From Diplocarpon mali (taxonomy: Eukaryota; Ascomycota; Leotiomycetes; Helotiales; Drepanopezizaceae): a DNA stretch of 58,770 nt. A program made the position numbers and the translations under genes. Position 1 is the stretch's first letter. Each line of letters begins with the position of its first letter. Where the stretch lies: the NCBI GenBank assembly GCA_024741835.1, contig JAENRP010000255.1:3231-62000 (forward strand), written 5' to 3'. Shown piece after piece: positions 1-11,499 of the stretch. The notes beneath the pieces were generated by a model, which was not told the origin of the DNA, searched no databases, and saw nothing but the letters and a program-made list of their open reading frames with translations.

Positions 1-115
1 TTTTATACGCTTTTCACCTACGGGCCGGGCCTAGGAGTTAGAAAACGAAACTAGCAAAACAGACAAACAAGCTATAGAGTTGCAAAAACAATTAAAAATA
101 ATACTAACCTAGATA

Positions 116-3100
116 TCAATTTTCCTTAATCCTTTTTAAGGGATAAGGAGAACTATTACCAGATAACACTCTCTTTGCCAAACGACCACTTCTTCTTATA
201 GCATCGCTATTAGTATCTGATAAAGCAGGTCTTAGTATAGCAGGAGCTTCTATACTCCTTGCGGATGCTAGTATAGTATAACGGCTTCTGCTAATAGGGA
301 GAGAGACTTATATAGTAGCGTTATCGTTATTATTATCGTTATTATCCTTAAGGGAATTATTAGTAATAGAGGAAGGGGAGGCAGGAGATTCTACAGACAC
401 TACTTCCTTAGCCTTGCCCTTTAACAGATCAAGTTGCAGGCCGGGCCTAAGAGTTATATTAGGTGTCTTTGCATAAGGCTTCTTAGTGCTATACTTCTTA
501 AGGAGTATCGTCTCATCAATTATATTATCAGCTTTGATATTATCATCTATATCTTTAGTCTTTATCCAAGACTTATCGCCATACAACTATAGCTCTAGTT
601 GTTAAACCAGCTTCCAGGTACTAGTAAAATCTTTAAAAAGTTCTTATTTGTACTTCTTTAAATATGCTATCAGCTAAGATACGTCTTTTGCGAACAAATC
701 CTTTATAGTTATTACTACTAATAGATCACTCTATAATCGTCTTCCTATAAGAGCGTCTAATAGTAGACCACCTTTTATCATACTAAGCGTTGCACGAAAC
801 TTAGCTAAGGATTCTCCGATAATACTCCATCTCGCTATGCTTGGTTTCTTTATATAGATAGAATCGATAATGAATTCTTCTAGGTCAGCGCTATTCTCAA
901 GTGATTCATTGCTAACAACTTCTATATAGTTGTTGCTAATAGCGAGAAAACCACCCTTTCCAGGTTCTCTATTAGAATCCAGGTCAACGAAGGTGCCTTG
1001 TCTTATAAACACTAAGAATAGAGTAGTCTCATTAGAGATATACTCCTTTAGAATTATTCTATCCTTAGTATTCAATTCTTTCTATTGAGCTGCGCTTTAT
1101 GCCAGATTCAACGAGATCTACTAAGAGTTCTTAAGGCGATAGGGTATAAGTGTAAATAACTTATAAGACTTTTCCTATATAGCAAATTCTCCAGTCGATT
1201 GTTTAGCTGCCGGAATCACGTAGTAGTCAATAGTTCTATTATTAGGTAGATTGACCCGCGAGCCGGGCCTAGGAGTCAATCTTACGAATCTTATATTAGC
1301 GTCAATCTTAATAGAAATAATTTGCAAATAGTAGTCAATGCCTATAAACTATATAAGCTTAAGATATGCCACTAGCTTATATAAAGAATTATAATAAGTC
1401 AATAGAGCACTAAGATACAGACTATAGTGCATCCTTAAGGTCTGCTATATTAAGCTGTAAGTCATATTATAAAGGAAGGCGGAAGGGGAGCTTAGCTTCT
1501 TATCTAAGGTCCGGAAATGGTATTAGTATATTTTTAGCTCCTCTTATACTAATATCAAAAATGAATTCTTTTTACAATTACCGTAACTATACGTACGTAT
1601 AGCACTTAGGAAAGCGCAGCTAAACAATTTAGGCATATTCAAAAAACCTTTGCTATAGAGTAATATTAGGTTATTACTAGTCAGTATAGCACTATACCAA
1701 GCGGGAGTCTAAGCGATATTATAGAATAATTTTAAAGCTTCGGGCTCTACCTTAAACTTAGCGAAACCTAATAATATATCTTTCTTAACCTGGCTCGCTA
1801 TTCTATTACCGGTAGCCATAATTGCATAATTCCCTAGGTGCAGTAAAAACAACTTTAAGTCAGGTGCAGTGCAAAATTTATATATATTAGAGGAAACTTG
1901 CTCGTTGGTTAAAGACACTGTTATCAGCCTATAATATTATATATATTATCGTTTATATAGAGTATAAAATTTTTCGAAACTGAAGTCCTTAAATATCCTT
2001 ATTATAAATTTGCTTAATTGTATCTTTATCTTTAGTATTACTGCAATCTTAAATCTATCGCCATATTGAAGTATTATCTTAATGTTAAGGGGAACTTTAT
2101 AGCACTCTATGGATATGATTGTCGTACTACTTTCTGGCTTTTCTTTAAGGATATAGTAGTCGCCCTTCGATTTCTTATACTTAATAAAGAAATGCATAAT
2201 ATTATCTATAGAAAATTCGTCTTATCGTAGCTTTATGATTTGTTTAACGGCTCTTGCCGTCGCTTCCTATACTAGTAAAACTTCTCCCTGACCTTCCTTT
2301 TTCAAACGCTTTATTATTGACTTATAGAATTTTAAAATAAATTTTTACAGGTCTTTGGAAAAGGTTTATATAATATCAGCTGTATCCTTCTTAGTATTAT
2401 TAAAAATTTCCATTATATTAGTAATAGGATTATTCTCTTCGTCTATCAGATTATCTTTAGAATCTATATTATTACGTATTCTGACCTATAGGCCGGGCTT
2501 ACGAGTCAACTTCTTTGCTACTAGTGTTCTAGGTGTTTAGGGCATCTCTAAGGATAGTAAATCAAACTCGTTTGAGTCTGATGATTAGTGATCGCAATAG
2601 TCAGCTATTTGAGTTCCAAGTGTTATAGGTACCTCTAGCTTAGGGATATCCTCCTTATATAGTACTTCTACCCGTAGGCCGGGCCTACGAGTCAAATTTT
2701 GCTTATTAGTTAAATCTTCCAAGGGTAGTAGCATTTTCTAAGCAGCGGGTATAACAAACTCCTATCTTTCTATCTTATTATCAAAGTAGTTTATAGTATA
2801 CTCAGCTAGATAGATTATCTTTTCCTTTATAATAAGTAAACTACATTATAACTATTGCAAACCAAGGGTATCTAGAACTATTTAATCTAGTAACGCAATA
2901 TTATCGTACTAAAAGGGGCTGTCCTTTATAGTCTAAATGGCAGAGTGGATAATAGTACTTAAGAAACCTATAAATTTTCTACCTCGCGTACTATTTCCCT
3001 GCAGCTTTTTTATACCCTTTTAGATAGTAAAATAATTCAATACCTATATAGCCTTTGCCACTAGTTGGTATATTTTAAAAATTTTACCAAGCCCTTGCAA

Positions 3101-3535
3101 GGTATTATTAATAGTAATGTCAGTTATAAAGTATGTCCGAAAAAGTGTACCATAGGTGCTACTTATAAACTGCAACAACCTTTTCATATACTTATTTTTC
3201 TTATCTCGATTCTTCCGAAATAGATCAACTGAATTGGCATACCCTTGATATTCCTATAGAAATTTTTCACAATCGATTCCCTTTATCTTAAGCTTATTCT
3301 CAAGAAAATCATCGAAGTCTAAAAATCCTTCTTTAACTGCAGAGATTCTATAGTTTAATACTTCAATAGATGAGTTTAGGAATACCTATTGTTCTATTTT
3401 ACCTAATGTTCTATAGGTGCTTACCATATCTTCTAATAATCTTAGTAACTTGCCCTCTTATAAAAAGCCACCCTCTAATATTAGCTTATTGCTAGTAGTA
3501 TTTATTGACTTGCTGCCTAAGGTAATAACTGATAT
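116..3535 (-). pseudogene. X1: accessory long ORF of element A, unknown family, RIP-inactivated
   Basis: One minus-strand frame of 1140 codons runs from 3535 to a TGA at 116-118, interrupted only by TAG/TAA codons. The start is now ATA (3533-3535); the A2 copy still has ATG at the matching site, so I take this as the start. I recognise no family. Visible: STYRTLGKIE (about 3400-3430), a conserved RGRKFIGFL block, VEPEALKLF, YSLYLSALL and LLVVITIKDLF in order; an Asn/Asp-rich stretch near the C-terminus (308-340); and a basic tail containing RRSGRLAKRV and LKRIKEN that looks like a nuclear localisation or nucleic-acid-binding tail (inference). There is no signal peptide or clear membrane segment. 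It is homologous along its length to X2 just upstream. Four palindromic repeats fall in the frame. Role unknown; it sits where some retroelements carry a third ORF. Confidence 0.7.
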
Positions 3536-4190
3536 ATTCTTCTTAGGTATGGCTTTCTTGTTTGAGCTTAGTGGTGCTATAATGAATTAGTCGGTAGGAG
3601 GGGTAGCTTTAAATAAAGAGATGATTATTTAAGAAAGATTAACAACATAGGAGGCCTATACTAGAAAAGATTGATAATAGAAAGACAATAGTAGTAGTGC
3701 TAGTATTATAGGTCTGGTAGGGTTATAGAGAAAGTAAAAAAAAGTAAAATCGTCGTACGGGGAGAGGCTTATTTATAGAATTTGGAATCGCGCTAGTGCA
3801 CAAAGGAAAAGTGGGTATAATAAGCTTAGAAGTGGGAACAAAAGTAGGGTATAACGCATACAAGGACCTACAATTAGTGAATGATAATTCTTCAAAGGTG
3901 AGGACGACATTTTAAAGGTAAGCGTTAGAAAGTTGCATACAAAGGGAATAATCAAAGAATAAATCATATAAAGAGTAAAGTAAATAAAGAATATATATAA
4001 AATGGAATAATAGGTTAAGAATAAAGAGGTGCAAGTATATAGAAAGTAGATAATCCTTAAAAAATTCAACTTCTAATTCGCAATCTCTCTAAATGGTTTT
4101 CAAGGGAAGGAGGTAGTAGACTTGATTCTCGAGGCTCGAGTCGACTCAATTGTCAGTTCTATTATCACTTCGGAATCTTCTTCTCTTGCG
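3536..4190 (-). other. Spacer between X2 and X1 with possible internal promoter
   Basis: About 650 bp with no convincing gene; the 98-codon open frame at 3773-4069 is Phe/Leu/Tyr-rich because the coding strand here is pyrimidine-rich. The same spacer, almost the same length, is kept in A2 (15922-16571). It contains a TATA-like run at 3991-4001, about 460 bp before the X1 start. A separate promoter or leader for X1 is possible but unproven. Confidence 0.4.
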
Positions 4191-7100
4191 TTAGTTCTCA
4201 TTTCTTAGCGATTTCTCAGCTTTAGGGACCTCTCTCAAAGGATCTTCTATTAATACTCCTAGATTTGGTAACTGAGGTTCATCCGAACTATCTCGTAGGC
4301 TTAAGCCAGCCGAGTCCAACCTCACTCGCAGGCCAGGCTCGCGAGTCAGTCTTAGCGTTTCTAAGCTTAAGGATAAAAACAGGGGATTAGTTCCCAAATC
4401 AGGGTCTAATACTATACTAGCGTCTCAGTTCGTCTCTTTTCCGAATTTTCTTATAATAATGCCTTTATTAATCAGTGCATTAGGCTCTTAGATAGCATTT
4501 ACTTTATCGCGTTATCCCTAAGACTTAAGTCTATAAAGAAGCGACTTAGTGTTTGTAACGTCTGTTTAGGCCTTAATAAGGGCGTTGAAGAGCTTCTGAT
4601 TATATTTTGCAAAGTGGATTTTCAATTTATCTTTATTAAGAAGAAACAACTCTTGTACTTTAATTATAACCAATAGATCTATTTAAGAGCATCGACTAAC
4701 AATGGCTTTAGAGAGGCTGCCGCAGTTCTCAAGATGAAAAGCTGCTTTAAAAGGTGCAGTAGTCCTGCTTATATTAATCTATCGAAGTACTAGAGGTTGC
4801 TTTAAAGCAGAGACTGAAAAGATAAGATCGGAGATTCGAGTCTTATTTTCCAAGGTATTCTTATTGCGTATAACTGTATAGTTATTACAAAAGGCTATAA
4901 AACCACTAGTCCTATAAGGATTGTCCAAAAGCATTTCAAGAAGGTGTCCTTATTTTATTATTACTATAATTGGATTGCTATTATTAGTAATAGGTCGCAA
5001 GATCTCCTTTTGCTTTAATTTTGCGGTTATTTGAGCTAGTTGAGATTTTGAACCGAGTGCCTAGGAAGTCTATCGACTTGTCTTCTTCGTAGATAGAGTG
5101 AGTTTCACATTCGACTAAGAGCTGACCCACCTATTAAGGCTTCCAGAAGCTGGCCCTTGTCCGATCGGTAGGATCTAATAATCCAAGACTTGCTTTTTAA
5201 TAAAATTGACTTGCGGGCCAGGACTGCGAGTGAAAATCGGAATCTCTTTATTAGTAGCACTTATATCTCTTTTTATTAAAACGACTTAATTATAAAGACT
5301 AAGGCCAATCAATTAAGAAGGTTTAAAGTAGGCCATAAGCTAATAGGTTCCTCTACTTCTTGCTATTATAGCTGAAAGGTAAAGTCTATAGTACATTCGA
5401 AGGACTTATTGAGTAAGACTGAATATCATATTATAGAGAAAATAAGAAAGTATAGAGATCGCGCTATCTATAGGGCAGAAGTGATAAAGATATATCTCTG
5501 CTTCTTATCTTATAATAGAGAGGAATATACTTATAAAAGCACTATTATTAGTAGTAAAATTGTCGGTTAGGAAGCGGCATCTAAAGGGCTTAGGCATCAC
5601 AATTGACCCTTCTTCCTCTATTCCCTCCTACTGTTTATTGCTTAATAATATCGATAAGAAGGAATTATTCTATTCAATCGGCTCTAACGCTTTTAAGGCT
5701 TCGGGATCAGCTCTGAATTTTATAATACCTAAAGATGCCTCTATTATCAATAGGTTAGATTTGCATATCCTTAAAGAGATAAAGAACTGATTATTAAGGT
5801 AGATTAGAAAAAGATCGATATCTTCTACTATATAAAGAAGTTCGAGGTATTTAATAGTTTTATTAATATCAAATCCTTTATAATTAAGACTATAGTAAAC
5901 CGAAAGAGAGCGAATATAAAGGTCGCAAAGTCTTCTCCCTTCGATTCCTATACTAAGGAGATACTGCCGAAAGCGAGTCTTTATTGTAAAAGACACTTAA
6001 ATGTTATATCATTCTCTAAGCTTAAGGTTGAGAATGACCGATTAAGGCACATTATTACAATTACAAATGTCCTAATCAATAGATTCCTCTTCGCATTCTC
6101 TTTCTTATAAGATAAAATAGTCTCGTTCGGCATCCGAGAGACTAGGTTCTTAACTTCTATAATTATTAAAGAATTGAATAATATCTGTAAGGGCGAACTC
6201 GTCTAGGATAAGCCATTGAATCTGTTTAATAGCTCTCCTAGTTATCTCTAAAGCAGTTAGAATAGGGTCTTCCCTTATATTATTATTTCTAAAATGGTTA
6301 TATATAGATATAAAGAAGTTAAGAACTAGCTCCTTTAAGTTGTTAAGGAAGGAGTCTAAGCGAGTGCGCAATCCTTTAGTTTTAAATTGCAAATCAGCTA
6401 AGGTAGCTATTAAACAATCCATCCTTTTTAAAGGTCGAGCTAAAATTAGTCGTTTAGCTAAAGGAGAGTCCCTTAAAGATTCCGAAAATTCTAAAGAGAC
6501 TGCGCTAAGCGTTCGAGCAGTCTATTCAACAGCGGTTTCTAGAATTATTTTAGCAAAAGGCAGGTTAGGTCCAATTCTAAAATTCTCGTTTCTAACTCTT
6601 AGTCTAAGACTGCAAGTCAAATCACATAGTTTAGCGCTTATCGAATCTTTAGGCTAAGAGGCGAATTTCAAGGCAAGCTTAACTACAAATAACCAATTCT
6701 CTTCTTTATTATTAAAGAAATCTCATTTAAACTCTAGCATAGGAGTCCAGTTTTCTTTTAAAATAAGCAAACTATAAGCAGAAGCGCAGAGCCCTAGCAT
6801 ATTAATAATAGTGCTATTAGGTAGGGTAATATCTACAGCCCATTTTAATCTTTTTATAGCTCTATTAGCTGCTATAAATATTGCATTAGATAGGCCTACA
6901 AATCTGCGACCGCGAATTCGATTGCCTCAGAATTTTGCTACTCCTTCTTAAATGATAAAGAAATTGAGAATTTAAATAGCTCTGGCTATAGGAGTATTTT
7001 CCTTAAGAATTTTTAATAACACTCGCCTTCTATTATTAGAATCAATATTTGTTAAGAAATGTAAATGAAACAAGAGTCCTCTCTTATTAGTAGCTAAATT

Positions 7101-7463
7101 ATCCAGTCGTTAAATAGATTCTTCCCTTTTATCTTAGTCCGTTCTGAAAGTATCGGCCAAGGTTATGTATTAATCTGCGTCGGCTAAGAATTCCTCTCTA
7201 GAGATTCCCTTTAGTCTTAATTCTTCGGTTAGAAAGTTGTTAAATTAGAGAATTCCAAGGGCCACCTAAGTTAAAAGGTTGCTAATAGTATTCGCGTAAG
7301 CTAAAAGGAGTTTTTATTACTCTATATCTCCTAAGGCTATATAGGTCGATTTAAAGCTCTCTAATAATGCAATGGCTCTATCGTCCTAAGAGAAGTTTGT
7401 AACTAGTGCTTATTCATCCCCTATCGCAGCAGATAAAACCATTTATGAGTTCTTTAGAGGCAT
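4191..7463 (-). pseudogene. X2: accessory long ORF of element A, paralogue of X1, RIP-inactivated
   Basis: A 1091-codon minus-strand frame starts at ATG 7463 and ends at TAA 4191-4193, broken only by TAG/TAA (RIP) stops. It aligns in order with X1: STYIALGDIE with STYRTLGKIE, RGRRFVGLS with RGRKFIGFL, ADPEALKAL with VEPEALKLF, YRLYLSAII with YSLYLSALL, and LLVIIKVQELF with LLVVITIKDLF. The two are therefore ancient tandem paralogues, diverged far more than the two element copies. Three palindromic repeats lie in frame (4324-4349, 5207-5234, 6594-6620), each at a position matched by one in X1. Some intact pieces remain open (4191-4397, 5670-5996, 6150-6422). No known domain was recognised. It lies directly downstream of pol on the same strand, so co-transcription with the retroelement is likely (inference). 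Confidence 0.7.
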
Positions 7464-7769
7464 ATTACTTATGAAAGATAGGGAGTATAAATAAGAGAGT
7501 TCAATAGGGTATAAGAATTAAAAGGGCATACAAGCTGCAATAGGTTTGCTATATATATATTAAGGAAATTGGACTTTTTATTTATTATTTAAGGAAAGTA
7601 ATAGGAATATTATAATTAAAGGCCAATATTAAAAATGTAAAATAAGTTAGAGTAGGCAAGAATTTAAAGTGATCTTAAAAGATCTATATCCTAAATAATA
7701 AAGGAGGCGACCTTGCCGAAAATGTAAAAATAAGAATTAGAGGAAGGTAAGACAATTAATAGGCTAGGA
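7464..7769 (-). other. Pol-X2 spacer
   Basis: About 300 bp of AT-rich sequence between the end of the pol-like frame and the X2 ATG. No domain, hairpin or promoter that I would defend. The pol frame may run a little further into it, because its true stop cannot be told from RIP stops. Confidence 0.35.
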
Positions 7770-10700
7770 AATCGTTTGGTATTCCCGCTTGCGTTCTTCG
7801 GATATTTTAGAAATAATGACTTAGGGTCGCAATTGGTTAGGTATTTTAATATTCTTCACTTGCAGGACCGGCTTATAGGTTAAGTTGGAAAAATCTTAGT
7901 CTTCGTCCAAGGGTTCAAAATTGCTTATATCGCCGTCGGTTCTTACAAAAGATTCAGAGGTAGTATCAATTTCAGATTCGTCTTCTAAGGGGAATAAGGT
8001 CTAGTCGCATTAGTAAAAGCGCTTCAGTCAGTTGGCTACAAAGGTTCCTTTAATATCGACTCCATCAAGTTCTTAAAGAGAATAGTATCCTTTTTCTTTC
8101 TACTCAGATTTAACTTTAAATAGGCCAAGCTATTAATAGTCAAGTTTAGTATCTGCTAATATATTAATGCTTCTTATAACATCGTAAACTAGGATAAGAT
8201 TATCTTTTTAAATAGGATGCGTTTTAAGTACTTTAGAAGTAGCCTATGCTTCTTTAGCTTTTTCCTTATATTGTTTCTTTCGCAGGATGATTTCCTCTAT
8301 ATCTATATCTCAAAGCTTAAGTTGTCGGCATTTTATTGCTAGCAAATCGGAACGATTCTAAATTTGACTATAGTCGAACAATCTCCAAATAGGCTATCAG
8401 GATTTAAAAGGGAGCTATGCCTCTCTACTATAGATAAGGAAAAATAGTATAACTCCAGTTGGTTTATAGATTATCGTTTAATAAGCAAAGAGTATTCTAT
8501 AAAAGTATTTTATCCAATTTTTAAATCCTCTACGGGTAACTTTAGATAGCCTATCAAGAATATTGCGATATCCTTACTCTACCACTCTATTAGCTTTCGA
8601 GTTGTACGCTGAGATTTAAACCTATTTAATACTATATTTTCGCGAAAAAGCTTTAACTACTCCTTTATTTTCAGGGCCTCTATCAACAGTTAGTCTGCTA
8701 AAAAGTCTATAGCAATAGATCATATCTTCTTAAAGGAACTTCGCAATAGATTCAAAGTTAGCAGATCTTAAAGGTCGTCCTTTAGGCCATCCTAATAGGT
8801 CTTCCTTTGCTAGAATAAAATATATAATCCTATTTTCAATTATTAGTACTTATATAATATCAAGACTGACTTTATAAAAAAGGCCTAATAGCTAGGTTAG
8901 GAATAGGAGATTCTCTTTATAACTAGGTTTTCGTTTTTAATAAGGGACGCAACTTTTCACAAAGGCTTTACAGTCCTTAAAAGAACCTTTCTAAAAGAAT
9001 TTCCTCGAGAGTCGGTAGTAGGTAGACTCAGCTCTTTAGTAGCCAGTTTTCTTATAAATATCCTAGATAGCCTTAGCCCTTAGTTCTTTATCGTCTAAGC
9101 AAAGTCGTATAGAGAATAAGTTATTACTCCTTTTAAACAATCGTCTTTCTTATATTAGATAAATCAGAGCTTTAGCTTTGAATTTCTAAAAATCTTTAAG
9201 AGCAACTGTCTTTAGTCGTTTAAGCGTGACTAAAAATTTTACGATTTCTTCAAAGTCACCTAAGTAGTTAAGTGATAAAATTCTCTTACTCGACTCGCGG
9301 GCCGGGCTCGCGAGTCAAGTCCCTTTAAGGCAATATATTAACAGATAACCAACTTCGTTCTCTACCCACTTATTAATATCTGTTTTATCTTCTTTAATCA
9401 AATCAGAGGGGTAGGGACGAGTTCTTCTTAAAAGGCCGTCGGCGGCGGTATTTTTCATTCCTAGAATATATTTGACTTTAAAGTCTATTAGTCTTATTTA
9501 AGCAATCTATTTCATTAGCAAGGCTCCTAATAGGTCGCTTGCAACTCTATTCAATTGTTCTACTAGCACTTTAGTATCAGTTTCAAGGATAAAGTAAGTG
9601 CTATAAAGGTCGCTTCTTATCTTTTTCATCGCCTTTAGGGCGCTTTTGCATTCCCATTTAGTAGCATTATACTTTGTCTCCGCTGGATTCCAAAGACCAC
9701 TTTCAAAGCAAGTTAGATGTCTTTTCTACTAGCTGTCAGTTTATTAAAGGACGGCACCCCATCCGATTAAGCTTGCGTCAACTATTAGTATAATTGGCCC
9801 AGCGTCGGCTCTATAGTCTATTTTAATCAGATATAGCGCTTTAAGCAACGCTTACTTCAGTTGTCTTATAGCCTCTATTTAGGGTTCCTCCTACTGAAAC
9901 TCAGCCCCTTTCTAAAACAAGGAGTAAATAGGTACTGCCTTTTTAGCAAAATCCTTAATCTAAATGCAATAGTATACCATAACTCTAATAAACGCGCGAG
10001 CTTCTACCATATCGTCACACCTCTTCCATTCGTCGATTTTAAGTACTTTAGCCCTCTAAGGACTTCGGCCATTGGAATCCGTAATAAAACTAACAATTTC
10101 CATTGATAAGAGATAGTATTATAACTTCGGACCAACTGTTGCTCCTACCCTTTTGAATTGTATAAGTACCTAGTCCAGGTTCTAAATGTGTTCTATTATA
10201 AATTATTATATACTAAAGAGAACTTCTTTATAGTTGTAGAATGATCTTAATCCTTTTACTCCTATATCGTCTATATAAGAGAGCGCAATATTAGGTATAC
10301 AATCTACTAGTATCTTATAGATTACTTAAATAAATTGAGCGATCGAATTTATAGCCCCTTAAGGTAATCTTATCATCCGAAGTAGCCTAAGAGGGGTTTG
10401 AATTACTATTATATCTCTTAATTTAACATTAAGAATGAATTGGTCGTATCTAAAGAAGAAGTTAATAAGAGAGCTGCAGGTTAATCCTGCGAATTCATTC
10501 GAGAACTTATCCATATTCAAAGGGATATTAGCATCCTTAACAGTTACTCGGTTTATCTCTACTACTGCTATTATTAGTCTATAAGTTCCCTTCTCTTTCT
10601 TAGCAACTAGGAACCATTTGTTCTTATAAGGGCTATTACAGAACTTAAAAACACCTTGCTTCAGCCTATCCTTTAACATTTCAATTACCTTTTCTTAAAG

Positions 10701-11490
10701 AGCTTTAGGGACTCCGAATGTTTTCTCTTACTAGGCTTCGTAAGGTATTATCTTAATCTTAATATAAGGCGTGACCTCTTCTCGAATCTAGCCAAGTTCC
10801 GTCTAATTAAAAGCTAAGGCGTCCTCTTAATTTGTTAAGGTTTTATAGAGTAGTTCGCGTTCTTATTCTATTAAGTCATCTTCAATTTTCAGTATGCTAA
10901 AACGTTCTTTTATTAGCTGATATCCGATAGGTTTATTAGAAAATCTGCCTATAATAAACTTATCGAATTTGCCACTTAGCTTCAGAGGTCGAAGCTTCTC
11001 GTCTTATTCAAACCAATCATCCAATCCTTTAGGCTTTAAGCTATTAGAGATTCTCTAATCTACCGGTCGTACTTTATCAGCCTTACTTTTATATATAGTT
11101 CGAATATTAGCTAGTACTATGCTTCTCTGCTTTTTTCCTTTTTTATCAAATCTTATAAAACGGTCCGAATCTTCCTTTTTAAAAACAAATAAAAGATTTT
11201 CTAAGTTATCAATTTAAAGTGCGTAGATAGAAATGTCGTTAGTAATTTTATTATTTTTCACTCGCAGGTCCAGCCTATAAGTGGTTTTTAGGTTTTTCAA
11301 AATGATTAATAAATTATCGAAATTTATAAAACGAACTCTCTTCTCTACCTTATTTTTCTTTTTTCTTAATTATTAAGCTGATAAAACGCCAATTGCACCA
11401 TTTTTCAAAATTCCAGATTTGACTCCCAGTCTAAGACTGCGAATCAAATCGCTATTGTTTAAAATTGGCAAACTCACCTTTCTTTCACTA
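7770..11490 (-). pseudogene. pol: A1 pol: RT, RNase H, integrase (Ty3/Gypsy), RIP-inactivated
   Basis: Minus-strand frame offset -1 from the gag-protease frame. RT: the open piece 10359-10679 reads LKQGVFKFCNSPYKN, then KYRLI-like and LRDIIVIQTPLRLLRM motifs typical of fungal Gypsy RT. RNase H with WNPAETKYNATKWEC lies near 9600-9690, followed by AADGLLRRTRPYP (about 9430). The integrase is near 9250-8500 and keeps its acidic residues: YKVSLDII, LTVDRGPENKG and NRVVE. A C-terminal GYYSLQELDG-type segment with a stop at the Q codon (about 8090) matches the end of these fungal polyproteins. Four palindromic repeats fall inside (7856, 9292, 11257, 11420). Many TAG/TAA stops. The exact C-terminus is uncertain. 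Family identification rests on motif recall, not a search. Confidence 0.88.
9292..9316. repeat. Best-preserved copy of the element-A palindromic repeat
   Basis: A 25-nt near-perfect palindrome: GACTCGCG, then G-GCC-G-GGC-T, then CGCGAGTC. The outer eight bases pair perfectly, GCC/GGC pair inside, and the one non-Watson-Crick position is a G/T wobble around a single-base centre. In this copy the pol frame reads LASPARES, a different frame from most other copies. Confidence 0.85.
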
Positions 11491-11499
11491 TAACTCCTT

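Noticed and set aside
6340..6372. A fifteenth palindromic repeat in A1 (reads TKGLRTRLDS)
   Set aside because: One arm resembles the family but the second arm does not pair; too degenerate to count.
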